In this document: in pieces, positions 1 through 6,738 of the stretch
Numbering within the stretch: position 1 is the first letter of the stretch
Layout: every line of letters starts with the position of its first letter
Source of the DNA: Minisyncoccus sp041663305
Lineage (GTDB): Bacteria > Patescibacteriota > Minisyncoccia > Minisyncoccales > Minisyncoccaceae
Assembly: GCA_041663305.1 (NCBI GenBank)
Contig: JBAYMT010000017.1
Coordinates: forward strand, 1-8,508
Direction: 5' to 3'
DNA length: 8,508 nucleotides
Notes under the pieces: model-generated
The model's database searches: none
What the model was told of the DNA's origin: nothing
The model's input: the letters and a program-made list of their open reading frames with translations, nothing else
Program-made: the position numbers and the translations under genes

Positions 1-1
1 A

Positions 2-832
2 ACTACGGACGGATCATACACAATTAATAAATATACTGGAACCGGTTCAACCACTTGGACCGCTCCAACCGGAGTAACTGCAGTAGAATATCTTGTTGTT
101 GCTGGAGGAGGCGCTGGTGGTGGATACGATACTGGCGGCGGAGGTGGCGGAGGCGGACTTCTCACTACTACAGGATACTCTGTAACATCTGGAACACCTT
201 ACACTGTCACAGTCGGTGCTGGAGGAACATCAGGTGGAAATGTCATTGGAGGAAGTGGTGGTAATTCAGTTTTTGCAACCATAACTGCTATTGGTGGCGG
301 CGGTGGTGGAGTTCAGGGAGTTATAGGAGATAATGGATATGGTTCTGGTAGAAATGGTGGTAGTGGTGGTGCTGCTGCGCCTCAAGGAGGATCGGGAACT
401 AACTTAGGAGCTTACGGAACAGCCGGGCCGCCTCGCCAAGGATACGACGGAGGAAGTGCAACTTATTTATCAGGTAAATATCCAGGCGGCGGTGGAGGCG
501 GAGGCGCTGGAGAAAATGGAGGAAATGGAATGTATGGCGATTCCCAAGCTACAGCAGTAAGTGGTAATGGTGGAGCAGGGATTCAATCTGCAATAACAGG
601 GACTGCAACTTACTACGGCGGCGGTGGTGGCTCTGGGAAATATGCAACTGCAAGTGGTGGTGCCGGAGGCGCTGGCGGAGGAGGCAACGGTGGAAGCGGA
701 TTCGTTAATGGAAATCCTGGAACGAATGGGTTAGGTGGTGGAGGCGGAGGCGCTGGAAAGCTATCCTCTGGAACTGTTTATGGTGGCGCTGGCGGATCGG
801 GAGTAGTAATTATTAGATTTTTAACACCTTAA
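2..832 (+). CDS. C-terminal part of a glycine-rich surface or secreted protein (5' end outside window)
   Basis: The frame is open from base 2 to the TAA at 830-832, giving 276 visible residues; the start lies upstream. The fragment opens with a segment of the type TDGSYTINKYTGTGSTTW, followed by VEYLVVAGGGAGGG. A long Gly-rich core follows, broken by YTVTVGAGG and by several GGGGGG runs, and it ends GGSGVVIIRFLTP. This order (YLVVAGGGGGG, TVTVGAGG, GVVIIR) is the signature of the bacterial glycine-rich domain often found at the C terminus of large secreted, LamG-containing or tail-like proteins. No enzyme motif is visible and function is unknown; a structural or adhesive role at the cell surface is inferred. 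GGN codons make this part much more GC-rich than the genes that follow. A perfect 21-bp in-frame repeat (491-511 and 737-757) encodes GGGGGAG. An internal Met at 530 is not a credible start because the domain begins far upstream of it. Confidence 0.85.
   Translation, partial: TTDGSYTINKYTGTGSTTWTAPTGVTAVEYLVVAGGGAGGGYDTGGGGGGGGLLTTTGYSVTSGTPYTVTVGAGGTSGGNVIGGSGGNSVFATITAIGGGGGGVQGVIGDNGYGSGRNGGSGGAAAPQGGSGTNLGAYGTAGPPRQGYDGGSATYLSGKYPGGGGGGGAGENGGNGMYGDSQATAVSGNGGAGIQSAITGTATYYGGGGGSGKYATASGGAGGAGGGGNGGSGFVNGNPGTNGLGGGGGGAGKLSSGTVYGGAGGSGVVIIRFLTP
491..757 (+). repeat. Two identical in-frame 21-bp glycine-coding repeats
   Basis: Positions 491-511 and 737-757 are identical over 21 bases and in the same reading frame, each encoding GGGGGAG. 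The shared synonymous codon choice, not only shared residues, suggests recent duplication or recombination inside the glycine-rich gene. The sequence between them is a different part of the same coding region. Confidence 0.6.
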
Positions 833-841
833 AAAAATAAC

Positions 842-864
842 AAAGCGCTAAAGAGCGCTTTTTT
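842..864 (+). terminator. Rho-independent terminator after the glycine-rich gene
   Basis: An 8-bp perfect stem AAAGCGCT (842-849) pairs with AGCGCTTT (854-861) around the loop AAAG, and the 3' arm runs into six T (859-864). It begins 10 bases after the TAA at 830-832. It separates the surface-protein gene from the operon that starts at 904. Confidence 0.85.
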
Positions 865-868
865 ATTA

Positions 869-897
869 TTGTTTTTTATCGCTTTTTCCTTTATTAT
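869..897 (+). promoter_or_regulatory. Possible sigma70-type promoter for the envelope operon, leaderless configuration
   Basis: TTGTTT (869-874) and TATTAT (892-897) are separated by 17 bp. The -10 matches the consensus at 5 of 6 positions, the -35 only at 3 of 6. Transcription would start about 903-905, essentially on the ATG at 904, and there is no Shine-Dalgarno motif before that ATG, so the mRNA could be leaderless. The terminator just upstream means a promoter should exist here. In such AT-rich DNA a chance match is easy. Confidence 0.4.
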
Positions 898-903
898 ATA
901 AAT

Positions 904-1689
904 ATGATAGAAACAGTAGAAAAAACTATTGACATCAATGGCGTAAAAACAAAATATCAGGAAATCCTCAACAACAGCAACAAAGAAACAGTCTTAATAC
1001 TGCATGGCTGGGATGGTTCATCATTTTCTTGGCTGCAAGTGGCTAATGCTTTAGCAGAAAATAACTATAATGTTATTTTGCCCGATCTTCCTGGTTTTGG
1101 CGAAACCTCTCCTCCCAGTAATATCTGGGGCACAGACGAATACGTAGATTTTTTACATAATTTTGTTGCTACTTTTGGCATAGAGAAATTTTACTTGGTT
1201 GGGCATTCGTTTGGAGGAGCATTGGCTTTAAAATACGCAACGAATTATCCATCCGAAATAAAAAAGCTTGTTTTATGCGATGCCGCAATAATCCGAAAAG
1301 AAAGACTTAATTTAAGGCAAAAAACAGCAAAAATTCTGGCAAGAACTGGTTCAAAAATTGCTTCGAAAACGCCATTTTATCCCTTGCTCAAAAAAATCAC
1401 CTATAAATTAGCAGGAACGCACGATTATTATCGAGCCAATTCAACAATGCGCGAAATTTTCAAAAAAATCATCAAGGAAGATATGCTAGGGCTATCCGAG
1501 AAAATAAGAGTTCCTTGCCTTATTTTATGGGGACAACTAGACAAAGCAACTCCTATTGAAGATGCATTTACCCTAAGTGAACAAATAGAAGGCTCAACGC
1601 TTAAAATTATAAGTGATTCTGGACATAATCCTCATCGATCACACAGTAGTGAAACCGCTAAAATAATTATCAGTTATTTAAATAAATAA
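904..1689 (+). CDS. Alpha/beta-hydrolase fold protein (serine hydrolase, substrate unknown)
   Basis: This 261-residue protein has the usual length and motif order of the alpha/beta hydrolase 1 family. The oxyanion-hole motif HGWDG is at 34-38, PDLPGFGETS at 60-69, and the nucleophile elbow GHSFGG has Ser102. A helical cap lies at about 130-200. The acid is Asp213 in GQLDKATP, and the catalytic His is His241 in SGHNPH. The triad is therefore complete and an active esterase, lipase or amidase-like enzyme is likely; the substrate cannot be read from sequence. There is no signal peptide or membrane segment, so it is probably cytoplasmic. The TAA overlaps the ATG of the MurF-like gene (TAATG, 1687-1691), implying translational coupling, which argues for a role in the same envelope pathway. 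Start: first ATG of the frame after the terminator, with no ribosome binding site. Confidence 0.88.
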   Translation: MIETVEKTIDINGVKTKYQEILNNSNKETVLILHGWDGSSFSWLQVANALAENNYNVILPDLPGFGETSPPSNIWGTDEYVDFLHNFVATFGIEKFYLVGHSFGGALALKYATNYPSEIKKLVLCDAAIIRKERLNLRQKTAKILARTGSKIASKTPFYPLLKKITYKLAGTHDYYRANSTMREIFKKIIKEDMLGLSEKIRVPCLILWGQLDKATPIEDAFTLSEQIEGSTLKIISDSGHNPHRSHSSETAKIIISYLNK

Positions 1690-3383
1690 TGATTTTAGAA
1701 AATTTATCATTGATTTTGATCCTAATAGTTATTTTTTTCTGGTTTGTGCGACAGATAAAAGCAAACCTTTTTTATCTTTATCTTTGGCAATTAAAAAACT
1801 ACCACATCGGAAGATTTAATGCCCATTTTGAAACCAATGCCGGAAAAAGAATATTCGGAATTTCTTTTTTTGTAAAATTATTTTTTTGTTTGATTTCACT
1901 ATCATTTATTTTGAGTTCTGTTATTTATCATTTTTCTTACGATAGAATACAAGTACTTTCAGGAACAATCCAGTTATTTGCCGCTATCTCCGGGCTTTTT
2001 GTAATTATCGAAGGTTTATATTCTGTAAAAAGCTTGGCCGCAAAGCAAGCAAAAAAACCAGAACAGACAAAAAAAATGATGTTTTTAACATCTATTGTTT
2101 TTTTAATCACGCTAATATTTTTGATTTTTATTTTTAAAGAATTTTTACTTACATCAAAAATAAAAACATCAGACCTTCTCTATATCGTTTTCTTATTTTT
2201 TGCTTTTGATCTGCTCACAATTGTAATGGTTTCGATAGTAGTAGTTTTTTTCCAGCCATTAACCGTTTATATCAGAAACCAAACTTTGGCAAAAGCAAGA
2301 AAAAAAATTAAAAGCTTAAATAATTTACTGGTAATTGGCATCACGGGCAGTTATGGAAAGAGTTCGACAAAAGAGTTTTTAAAGCTAATACTATCAGAAG
2401 CGTTCAGTGTTGTTTCTACAATTAAGAATAAAAATTCCGAAATAGGTATTTCAGAATGCATTTTAAGGGATGTATCAGAAGACCACGAAATATTCATTTG
2501 CGAAATGGGTGCATACAATAAAGGTGGAATTAAACTTCTTTGTAGCATTGCTCAGCCTAAAATAGGAATACTTACGGGGATAGGGAATCAGCATTTATCA
2601 ACATTTGGATCTCAGAAAAACATTATTAAAACCAAATTTGAATTGATCGACTCCCTGCCAAATGAAGGTGTTGCCATTCTTAATTGGGATTCCGAATACA
2701 TCAAAAATAATCTATCAAGAAGCAATATTACAGTTTTAAAATCTTCCATAGATACGGGGCAAGATATTTGGGCAGAAGGCGTAAAAAATGGCGAAAGTGG
2801 TATGGCTTTTGACGCTTGTTTTAAAGAAGGGGAAAGAATTCATATAAAAGCAGGCATAATCGGCAACCACCATCTGTCAAATCTTTTGCTATGCATTGCC
2901 ACTGCTAAAAAAATCGGCATGAGTAGCGAAGAAATTGCAAACGGATGCTCAAGAATAACATTAGATATTTCCGGAATGAAAATTGAAAAAACAGAATACG
3001 GTTTCTCGGCAATCAATTCCAGTTATTCTGCAAACGAAACAGGTGTTTTGTCGCACTTGGATCATTTTGAAAGCTTGATGCCTCCTGGAAAAAGGATAAT
3101 TGTAATGCCCTGTATCATTGAATTAGGCAGCGATGCAAAAAGAGCCCACTTCGAAATAGGGAAAAAAATAGCAAAAACCTGCGATATGGCTATTATAACC
3201 ACAAAAGATTACTTTAAAGATATCAAAAAAGGAGCTCAGAGTGTGCGCAGTGATTATGATATTGTTTACATTGAAAATCCAGACAAAATATTGGAAATTA
3301 TTAAGGAAAAGGCAATCAGCGGAATCGTTCTATTTGAAGGAAGGTCTTCGTCAAGATTGATTAATACGATTTTTAAAAAATAA
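1689..3383 (+). CDS. Membrane-anchored MurF-like Mur ligase family protein with altered active site
   Basis: This 564-residue protein has two parts. Residues 1-195 hold about five hydrophobic helices (roughly 4-20, 57-80, 88-111, 130-150, 162-190), with a WQLKNYHIGRFNAHF segment after the first. From about 213 a Mur ligase core follows: P-loop GITGSYGKSST (217-227, Lys224), KNKNSEIG (246-253), CEMGA with Glu272, GNQHLSTFG with His302, and TKFEL with Lys316, where Mur ligases carry a carbamylated Lys. A C-terminal domain contains SSYSAN (444-449) and ELG (478-480). The closest family is MurF, which joins D-Ala-D-Ala to the UDP-MurNAc-tripeptide. However, MurF's N-terminal substrate domain is replaced by membrane helices. 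Alignment from memory also gives His395 for an invariant Asn, Met430 for the Arg of the GR motif and Ser444 for the Asp of DSYNAN. ATP binding is likely retained, but substrate and activity are uncertain. The start overlaps the hydrolase stop. Confidence 0.85.
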   Translation: MILENLSLILILIVIFFWFVRQIKANLFYLYLWQLKNYHIGRFNAHFETNAGKRIFGISFFVKLFFCLISLSFILSSVIYHFSYDRIQVLSGTIQLFAAISGLFVIIEGLYSVKSLAAKQAKKPEQTKKMMFLTSIVFLITLIFLIFIFKEFLLTSKIKTSDLLYIVFLFFAFDLLTIVMVSIVVVFFQPLTVYIRNQTLAKARKKIKSLNNLLVIGITGSYGKSSTKEFLKLILSEAFSVVSTIKNKNSEIGISECILRDVSEDHEIFICEMGAYNKGGIKLLCSIAQPKIGILTGIGNQHLSTFGSQKNIIKTKFELIDSLPNEGVAILNWDSEYIKNNLSRSNITVLKSSIDTGQDIWAEGVKNGESGMAFDACFKEGERIHIKAGIIGNHHLSNLLLCIATAKKIGMSSEEIANGCSRITLDISGMKIEKTEYGFSAINSSYSANETGVLSHLDHFESLMPPGKRIIVMPCIIELGSDAKRAHFEIGKKIAKTCDMAIITTKDYFKDIKKGAQSVRSDYDIVYIENPDKILEIIKEKAISGIVLFEGRSSSRLINTIFKK

Positions 3384-3384
3384 G

Positions 3385-4644
3385 ATGACTAAGGCAATTT
3401 CAACCTCATTATCTCCTAATACAGAAAAGGAAGATGTTTTTGCGGCAATTCTGGCAATTCTAAAGTTTTGGGAACTGCAAAAAGGTCCTTACAGTGAAAA
3501 GTTGGAAGATTATTTCCGACTGCATTTTGGTTTTACTAACTGTTTTTCATTCAATAGTGGCAGGAGTTGTTTGATGGCAATAACCGAAGCGCTAGGACTT
3601 TCAGAAGGAGATGAGGTTATCGTCCAAAGCTATACCTGCAATGCCGTTATAAATCCTATTTTAAAAAAAGGGGCTATTCCCATATATGTTGATATAAAAA
3701 GCGACTTAAATATTGATGCGCAAAAAATTGATCAAAAAATTACCGAAAAAACAAAAGCAATCATAGTCCAGCATACATTTGGTCTTCCTTGTGATATCGA
3801 CAAAATAAAAGATATTTGTCTGCGTAGAAAAATAATACTAATTGAGGATTGCGCTCATGCTCTTGGAGCAAAATATGATGGGAAATATTGCGGAACTTTT
3901 GGCGACTTTTCCTTCTTCAGTTTTGGCAGAGACAAGGTAGTATCTTCAGTATATGGAGGAATGCTTATAGTAAACAACAAAGATTACGCGGAAAAAATCG
4001 CAAATTTTAGGGAAAAAATTGAGTATCCAACTAAAAAATGGATAATCCAGCAATTGCTTCACCCAATAATAACTAATTTGCTTGTACTGCCTTTTTATGA
4101 TTCCAAAATAGGAAAAGGTGTTATGGCATTCTCGCTGAATAAAGGCATTTTGTCTAAAGCTGTTACCGAAAATGAAAATAAAGGTATTCTGCCAGATTAT
4201 TTTCCAAAAAAAATGCCGAGCGCATTATCTTCACTTGCCTTGATCCAGGTGCAAAAACTGGAAAGATATAATATATGGAGAAAAGGAGTTGTCGATTTTT
4301 ACAAAATGGAACTTCAAGGATATGAAAACCTTTTTTGTTTTAATTCTATTAATCCTAAAAAAGAACCGATTTATATGAGATTTCCCTTGATAATCAATAA
4401 CTCCGAAGAATTGATAGAGGTTTTTAAAAAGCAAAATATTTACCTAAACGATGGATGGAGAGAATCAGTAATCGTGCCTCCAAAAACAGACAAAAATGTC
4501 ATGAAATACCGAAACGGCCAATGCTTAACGGCAGAAGTTATTTGCGGAAAGATTATTTCGCTGCCAACGCATATCCGTTTAACTGCAAACGATATCAAGA
4601 GAATAACAGCAATATTAATTGACCATTTAAAACGAAATAGTTAG
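3385..4644 (+). CDS. DegT/DnrJ/EryC1/StrS-family PLP-dependent aminotransferase
   Basis: This 419-residue cytoplasmic enzyme is of normal family length. An N-terminal SLSPN segment (8-12) precedes the small Leu/Glu-rich region. NSGRSCL (57-63) corresponds to the SGT/SGR phosphate-binding motif. DEVIVQSYTC (76-85) and IVQHTFG (127-133) follow. EDCAH (154-158) carries Asp155, which pairs with the PLP ring nitrogen. The Schiff-base lysine is Lys184 in FSFGRDK, followed by SSVYGG. Family members usually transfer an amino group from glutamate or glutamine to a keto-sugar nucleotide, and some are dehydratases. Here both the Asp and the Lys are present, so aminotransferase is the better call; the acceptor is unknown. 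It follows the MurF-like stop by one base (TAAG then ATG), so it is in the same transcript and probably supplies an aminated envelope precursor. No nucleotide-sugar dehydratase is adjacent. The gene ends in TAG. Confidence 0.88.
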   Translation: MTKAISTSLSPNTEKEDVFAAILAILKFWELQKGPYSEKLEDYFRLHFGFTNCFSFNSGRSCLMAITEALGLSEGDEVIVQSYTCNAVINPILKKGAIPIYVDIKSDLNIDAQKIDQKITEKTKAIIVQHTFGLPCDIDKIKDICLRRKIILIEDCAHALGAKYDGKYCGTFGDFSFFSFGRDKVVSSVYGGMLIVNNKDYAEKIANFREKIEYPTKKWIIQQLLHPIITNLLVLPFYDSKIGKGVMAFSLNKGILSKAVTENENKGILPDYFPKKMPSALSSLALIQVQKLERYNIWRKGVVDFYKMELQGYENLFCFNSINPKKEPIYMRFPLIINNSEELIEVFKKQNIYLNDGWRESVIVPPKTDKNVMKYRNGQCLTAEVICGKIISLPTHIRLTANDIKRITAILIDHLKRNS

Positions 4645-4654
4645 TTGGTCAAGA

Positions 4655-4683
4655 TTGAAAAAAGAAGCTTAAGATAGTAAGAT
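4655..4683 (+). promoter_or_regulatory. Possible internal promoter before the ybaB-like gene
   Basis: TTGAAA (4655-4660, 5 of 6 to the consensus -35) and TAAGAT (4678-4683, 4 of 6 to the -10) are 17 bp apart in the only sizeable gap of the operon (4645-4718, 74 nt). I see no terminator hairpin in the gap, so this would add to read-through rather than replace it. The region is very AT-rich, so the match is weak evidence. Confidence 0.3.
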
Positions 4684-4718
4684 TTAATTATTAATAGTTT
4701 TAAAAAAGAATTAAAAAT

Positions 4719-4982
4719 ATGGGAATGTTTGATAAGTTAAAAGATTTGAAAAAACTAAAGGATTTAGATGGTGCGCTTGCCAAAGAAAGAATGGAATCTG
4801 AAATCAATGGAGTAAAGGTTGTTGTAAATGGAAAAGCGGAAGTTGTAAGTATTACTCTCAGCGATACATTAAGCAAAGAAGATCAAGAAAAGGCGGTAAA
4901 AGATTGTGTTAATGATGCCTGCGGAAAAGCAAAAATGATTATGGCAAAAAAAGCAGCCGAAATATCAGGACTTAACTTTTAA
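4719..4982 (+). CDS. YbaB/EbfC-family nucleoid-associated protein (short form)
   Basis: This 87-residue protein begins with a Lys-rich helix (about 3-28) and has the YbaB core: short strands INGVKVVVNGKAEVVSITLS (29-48), then a charged turn SKEDQE and a long helix KAVKDCVNDACGKAKMIMAKKAAEISGL. The pattern of a strand pair with NGK, followed by a DCVNDACGKA helix, is typical of YbaB/EbfC proteins. These form small dimers that bind DNA without strict sequence specificity and in many bacteria lie next to dnaX and recR. It is shorter than the roughly 100-110 residues usual in the family, mainly because the N-terminal helix and the C-terminal tail are reduced. Here it sits among envelope genes, not recombination genes. 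Start 4719 is preceded by a weak purine stretch (AAAGAA, 4705-4710); Met3 at 4725 is an alternative. Moderately sure. Confidence 0.7.
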   Translation: MGMFDKLKDLKKLKDLDGALAKERMESEINGVKVVVNGKAEVVSITLSDTLSKEDQEKAVKDCVNDACGKAKMIMAKKAAEISGLNF

Positions 4983-4989
4983 ATAAGAT

Positions 4990-5697
4990 ATGAATTTTTT
5001 AGTAGGAATAACAACAACTGAAGGATCGGATTGGAAGAAGAAAATTGAAGAAATAGATGCGCTGCAAATAAAAGAAGCAGCGGTTTTTCCTACTTGTCTC
5101 GACAAAAATCAAAGAAATGATTTTTATATAGCGCTCGAAAAATCATCAATAGAAAGAATACCATTCGTCCATCTGCGCAGCGATATGAAAGTTACAGAAA
5201 TAGAATTTTTCATTAAAAAATTTAACACGGTAATTTTTAATTGCCACGCTGGACATATAAATCCTATCAATCCTGAATGGGAAAAGTACAAAAACATCAT
5301 TTGTCAAGAAAATCACGATAGATTTGACGAAGAAGAGTTAAAGAGCTTAGCTGGAATTTGTTTAGATTTTACGCATATGGAAGACGAAATCATGACTGGC
5401 AGGCAAAAGGCAGCATATTTTCAGCAATTTGCAAAAAAATATCCTATAAAATGCAACCACATTAGTGCGATTAAGAACAAATTCAAACTAGTTGGCGAAG
5501 AACATGAAATAACCTATGGAAGCCACCATCTTGAAGAAATGTCCGAGGTTGATTACCTCGTAAAATATCCTCTGGAATTCTTCAGCAAGTATTGCGCCAT
5601 CGAACTCGAAAACAGTCTCGCAAGGCAATTAGAAATAATAGAATACATAAAAAATATTTTCCTAAACAGGGACGAAGTTATAAAAGGAATTTTTTAA
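4990..5697 (+). CDS. Uncharacterised TIM-barrel protein, xylose-isomerase/AP-endonuclease-2-like
   Basis: I do not recognise a named gene. The 235 residues can be read as eight short beta strands spaced like a TIM barrel: FLVGITT (3-9), EAAVFPT (29-35), PFVHLRS (58-64), VIFNCHAG (81-88), IICQEN (103-108), GICLDFTH (122-129), KCNHIS (154-159) and CAIELEN (202-208). Polar residues at strand ends (His61, His86, Glu107, Asp126, His129, His157, His179/His180, Glu205/Glu207) resemble the metal-binding set of the sugar phosphate isomerase/epimerase and AP-endonuclease-2 superfamily. That suggests a divalent-metal enzyme acting on a sugar-like substrate; DNA repair is less likely given the context. 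There is no signal peptide. It starts 7 bases after the YbaB stop, and its stop is one base from the FemAB start, so it probably works with FemAB or shares its pathway. Function is inference only. Confidence 0.7.
   Translation: MNFLVGITTTEGSDWKKKIEEIDALQIKEAAVFPTCLDKNQRNDFYIALEKSSIERIPFVHLRSDMKVTEIEFFIKKFNTVIFNCHAGHINPINPEWEKYKNIICQENHDRFDEEELKSLAGICLDFTHMEDEIMTGRQKAAYFQQFAKKYPIKCNHISAIKNKFKLVGEEHEITYGSHHLEEMSEVDYLVKYPLEFFSKYCAIELENSLARQLEIIEYIKNIFLNRDEVIKGIF
5684..5688 (+). promoter_or_regulatory. Shine-Dalgarno-like site for the FemAB gene
   Basis: AAGGA at 5684-5688 lies inside the 3' end of the preceding gene, 10 bases before the ATG at 5699. It is the clearest ribosome binding site in the window; most other starts here lack one. 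Confidence 0.45.
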
Positions 5698-5698
5698 A

Positions 5699-6733
5699 AT
5701 GGAAATTCAAGAAATTAAAGATAAAAATGAATGGGAAGATTTCACTCTACAATGCCTCAATAAAACATTCTGTCAATCATGGAACTGGGGAGAATTCAAT
5801 AGGGCAATGGGAGATAATTGTTGGAGATTAGGGATCTACAGCGATAATACTTTAATAGCCATTGCTCAGGTACTAAAAATTTCTGCAAAAAGAGGAACCT
5901 TTATTTTTCTGCCACATGGACCGATTTTCAAAGAAGAAAAAAAGAAAAAGGAAGTTGTTTCTATTCTTTTAGCTTATTTAAAGATATTAGGAAAAGAAAG
6001 CAAAGCCGACTTTATAAGATTTGCCCCCCTACTTGAAAGAACCGAAGAAAATATCAATATCTTCAAAGACTTAGGTTTTCGCACAGCTCCAATACATATG
6101 CACCCAGAATTGACCTGGGAATTAAATTTAACCGATTCCGAAGAAGAAATTCTCGCAAATATGCGCAAAACCACCAGATATCTCATAAGACAGGGTGAAA
6201 AAAATGAAGAAGTTATTATCGAAAAAAGCAAGAATTACGACGACCTAAAAGCATTTGAAGACGTATACAAAATAACAGCAGATAGGCATTCGTTTGTTCC
6301 GTTTTCAATGAAGTATCTTAAAAACGAGTTAGAAGCATTTGGAAAAGATGACAAAATAGTTATTTTTTCTGGAAAATACAATGGAGAAATAGTTGCATCA
6401 GCAATGGTTATTTATTGGAGCAATGGAGCATTTTATCACCAAGGAGCATCAACATTAAAGTATCCCAAAATTCCAGTTTCATATTTAGTGCAATGGGAAG
6501 CTATTAAAGAAGCTAAAAAGCGAAACTGCAAAACCTATAATTTCTGGGGAATTGCTCCAGAGTCAGAGCTTGAAGCAAAAGAAAACCATCCCTGGAAAGG
6601 ATTAAGCCTGTTTAAGAAAGGATTTGGAGGATACAAAAAAGAATACGTTAAGACCCAAGACTATCCTCTAAGATTAAAATATTGGGCAATTTATATTTTT
6701 GAAGAAATAAGAAAAAAACAAAGAAATCTCTAG
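5699..6733 (+). CDS. FemAB/FemX-family peptidoglycan interpeptide-bridge aminoacyltransferase
   Basis: This 344-residue protein has the double GNAT fold of the Fem family. The first half has CQSWNWGEF (25-33) and RGTFIFLPHGPIF (65-77). The second half opens with TWELNL and MRKTTRYLIRQGEK, a basic stretch typical of the family. It continues with YNGEIVASAMVIYW, AFYHQGAS, the YLVQWEAIKEAKKRNCKTYNFWGI region (to Ile285) and HPWKGLSLFKKGFGG (297-311). Fem enzymes transfer an amino acid from aminoacyl-tRNA onto the stem peptide of lipid II or its precursor, forming the cross-bridge at the cytoplasmic membrane face. There is no coiled-coil arm as in FemA, so it is closer in size to FemX or to single-residue transferases. 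The transferred residue cannot be told from sequence. It starts one base after the TIM-barrel stop and is followed five bases later by ftsQ, which fits a wall-assembly and division operon. Confidence 0.88.
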   Translation: MEIQEIKDKNEWEDFTLQCLNKTFCQSWNWGEFNRAMGDNCWRLGIYSDNTLIAIAQVLKISAKRGTFIFLPHGPIFKEEKKKKEVVSILLAYLKILGKESKADFIRFAPLLERTEENINIFKDLGFRTAPIHMHPELTWELNLTDSEEEILANMRKTTRYLIRQGEKNEEVIIEKSKNYDDLKAFEDVYKITADRHSFVPFSMKYLKNELEAFGKDDKIVIFSGKYNGEIVASAMVIYWSNGAFYHQGASTLKYPKIPVSYLVQWEAIKEAKKRNCKTYNFWGIAPESELEAKENHPWKGLSLFKKGFGGYKKEYVKTQDYPLRLKYWAIYIFEEIRKKQRNL

Positions 6734-6738
6734 TCAAA

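Noticed and set aside
55..264. Arg/Trp-rich 69-residue plus-strand reading frame
   Set aside because: It is an out-of-frame reading of the GGN-rich glycine gene, which itself is open across the same bases with a recognisable domain pattern.
4645..4718. Terminator or small RNA in the gap before the ybaB-like gene
   Set aside because: No GC stem followed by a T run is visible; AAGCTT is only a 6-bp palindrome.
5592..5831. 79-residue plus-strand frame bridging the TIM-barrel and FemAB genes
   Set aside because: It is a Lys/Arg-rich out-of-frame reading that overlaps two well-supported coding regions.
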